A stretch of 64,000 bases of DNA from Methanothrix sp. Its GTDB lineage: Archaea; Halobacteriota; Methanosarcinia; Methanotrichales; Methanotrichaceae. Under the pieces are notes generated by a model. It was not told the DNA's origin and did not search any database. It saw only the letters and a list, made by a program, of their open reading frames with translations. Shown in pieces: positions 62,640 through 64,000 of this stretch. Numbering within the stretch: the stretch's first letter is position 1; each line of letters opens with the position of its first letter. The position numbers were made by a program, and so were the translations under genes. The stretch is from NCBI RefSeq assembly GCF_016706325.1, contig NZ_JADJJX010000001.1, forward strand, positions 248,001 to 312,000, in the 5' to 3' direction.

Positions 62640-62804
62640 TTGATTTTGCTGATACCTCTTCGCCATTTATGATAGTTAATCTGCATCATGCCTATCATGA
62701 TGCCCAGGATGCAGCCCATCATTCAATAGGCAAAAAGAATAAATGGTAAAAGCCCAACTACGAGAATTGATGGGGTACACACCCATTCATTAGGAGGTTC
62801 ATAA

Positions 62805-63212
62805 ATGAAGTCGATTCTCACAGCCGTCGTTGCTATTGTTTTTTTATCAAGCATTATAGCTGCAGCCAGCGCTGCAGATGTTCTTGATCTGAGCACAATA
62901 AATAAGAAATCAAAAGCAAGTGTCCTGACCCTTCCCCAGATATCTCCCACCATGCCCACCATCGCACCCACCGCCTTGGGAGGCGATGTAGAGAGCAATG
63001 TTATGGATCTGAGCACCCTTGGGAAGAAGATAGAGCCTGCTGTCCCTGCAACTGTTATCAAAGGGGCTTCACCAATCACAGTCACCCCCATGTTCGCCGT
63101 TAAGAATGCCGATGCAGGCAATCTTGGAGGAACAGTCTTCACTCTGCCTCAGGCGGTCTCCTCTGGTGCTTCGGTCATCACCCCGCCAATAGCCATATTC
63201 GGTGGAGCTTGA
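62805..63212 (+). CDS. Small secreted protein with internal duplicated motif
   Basis: 135 residues behind a strong TAGGAGG. A signal peptide (TAVVAIVFLSSIIAAASA) is followed by about 110 residues rich in Ala, Pro, Thr, Val and Ile. DVLDLSTINKK near residue 24 recurs as NVMDLSTLGKK near residue 65, each before a Pro/Thr-rich stretch, and TLPQ occurs twice. Probably surface-exposed. No family recognised. Confidence 0.75.
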   Translation: MKSILTAVVAIVFLSSIIAAASAADVLDLSTINKKSKASVLTLPQISPTMPTIAPTALGGDVESNVMDLSTLGKKIEPAVPATVIKGASPITVTPMFAVKNADAGNLGGTVFTLPQAVSSGASVITPPIAIFGGA

Positions 63213-63329
63213 AGGATCAAAGAGGAATGCGATTGAGATGGCAGCAGAGCTGAGGTGGACGGCAAAGAGATCTCGCTGCTGGAAGATAATCGGGATCAAG
63301 ATATCTAATGATTGACTGAAAACCATCTC

Positions 63330-63911
63330 TCAATCCCGCTTGCCCTTTTTAAAGGCAGAGGTAAGATCTATGAAATAGGTCCCTTCTTTGACCGCCATGA
63401 TCAGCTCATCCCTCTCGAACAGAGATGGCAGGTTCAGCTCATAGGTTCCTGGAGCTGTGATCTTCACGCTCTCCAGGGCTCTCTCCTCTCCCGGCCATAG
63501 GAGTTTATTCTGGCGGTCATCGCTCCGATGGTCTGCCCCCGGGTGGTTGGGAGGGAGAGCAGCCCCTCTGGTCGATCTATCTGGGACCGATCTGTTCATG
63601 GCTGATCTGTCCACGACCGATCTATCTGTAGCTGATCTGTCTGGGTCTGATCCATCTATGGATGACCTGCCGATGGACTGCTCTTTTCTTGACGGCTGGA
63701 TGCTTGAGGATACATGTCTCTCTGCTTTGGGAGGTTTTCTTACTCCCATAGCGCTGGTTATCAACTGATCCTCTCCTGCGGCTGGCATATCCTCGCCCTG
63801 TGGGAGCTTGCGCATGAACATGAATTTCTTCCAGCCACAGGATGGACAGCCTTTGAGGATATCCTCTCCTGACTTGAAAACGCTATTGCAGCGGGTGCAG
63901 ATGTGAGGCAT
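63330..63911 (-). CDS. OapC/DUF2072-type zinc-ribbon protein
   Basis: 193 residues. The N-terminal CTRCNSVFKSGEDILKGCPSCGWKKFMF is a zinc ribbon, and the C-terminal SVKITAPGTYELNLPSLFERDELIMAVKEGTYFIDL is the conserved archaeal block. The middle 80 residues are low-complexity with DRSxxDRSx units. The family is archaeal and proposed to act with OapB in membrane or ribosome-linked biogenesis, without a firm reaction. It follows immediately after the upstream gene (no gap). Confidence 0.75.
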   Translation of the reverse strand: MPHICTRCNSVFKSGEDILKGCPSCGWKKFMFMRKLPQGEDMPAAGEDQLITSAMGVRKPPKAERHVSSSIQPSRKEQSIGRSSIDGSDPDRSATDRSVVDRSAMNRSVPDRSTRGAALPPNHPGADHRSDDRQNKLLWPGEERALESVKITAPGTYELNLPSLFERDELIMAVKEGTYFIDLTSAFKKGKRD

Positions 63912-64000
63912 TCAATCCCCCACAGAGACCTTGGTGCTGATCTGAAACTCGTCCTTCTCAATGGTGTGAATCTGATTTGCCGGGCCGATTACCGTCATCC
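63912..64000 (-). CDS. 3' end of a gene upstream of OapC (probably DUF2073-like), cut by window end
   Basis: The minus-strand frame is open from the window edge: MTVIGPANQIHTIEKDEFQISTKVSVGD and stop, directly abutting the OapC start codon. In archaea OapC is often preceded by a DUF2073 protein, whose C-terminus looks like this; identification is mainly by context. Confidence 0.4.
   Translation of the reverse strand, partial: MTVIGPANQIHTIEKDEFQISTKVSVGD

Overview
The window reads as chromosomal DNA of a methanogenic archaeon, most likely an acetate-using Methanothrix (Methanosaeta)-type member of the Methanosarcinia. The diagnostic genes are formylmethanofuran:tetrahydromethanopterin formyltransferase (ftr), archaeal IMP cyclohydrolase (purO), a four-subunit pyruvate:ferredoxin oxidoreductase (porCDAB), an AksA-type homocitrate synthase, archaeal ADTH synthase, an OapC-type zinc-ribbon protein, TATA-box promoters and frequent GTG/TTG starts behind GGAGG-type ribosome sites. 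The genus is an inference; no rRNA gene is present and I recognised no tRNA gene.

Layout. 1-4 kb: the end of thiL, a thioredoxin-fold protein, a DGC zinc protein and two exported tandem-rhodanese paralogues. 4-7 kb: a lipid-linked sugar module (DPM-like GT2, GtrA, GT-C membrane protein). 7.4-11.8 kb: a porCDAB-purO-ftr run. 12-17 kb: two secreted SIMPL proteins, ADTH synthase, an acylphosphatase fused to an 18-unit heptad repeat, and a winged-helix protein. 17-39 kb: a cell-envelope glycan island. Its plus-strand part carries a GlmU-like enzyme and a complete WbpE-B-D-A-I type set for a UDP-2,3-diacetamido-2,3-dideoxy-uronic acid. The island also holds GlmS and a second GlmU-like enzyme, four family 4 glycosyltransferases, and a minus-strand operon with the whole dTDP-L-rhamnose set (RmlA, B, D, C), a flippase, a methyltransferase and a GT2. 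39-53 kb: AksA-like synthase, CobQ/CbiP with a PP-loop ligase and an amidotransferase, a flavoprotein, DinB, a DUF3786 protein, an EamA transporter, an exported hydrolase, a ferredoxin-radical SAM fusion, an oxygen-defence group (SOD, peroxiredoxin, Fur/PerR) and HtpX. 53-62.5 kb: a graveyard of nested, broken insertion sequences (three IS256-family pieces, two IS4-like, one IS3, one IS1) that has cut host genes and is more AT-rich. 62.5-64 kb: a small secreted protein, OapC and the tail of its upstream neighbour.

Most striking pattern. The window is studded with short tandem repeats (unit 9-27 bp, 3 to about 17 copies) in gaps between genes, many of them within the glycan genes. At least three run into a start codon: the UDP-GlcNAc 2-epimerase gene (27-bp units giving in-frame ATGs), one GT4 gene (17-bp units) and the DUF3786 gene (16-bp units). 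Two further repeats lie inside genes. Separately, gtrA, a rhomboid protease gene and a DUF1003 remnant are each broken by what looks like the loss of one G from a G-run. This could be repeat-driven variation of the cell surface, or partly assembly error; the two can be told apart by read data.
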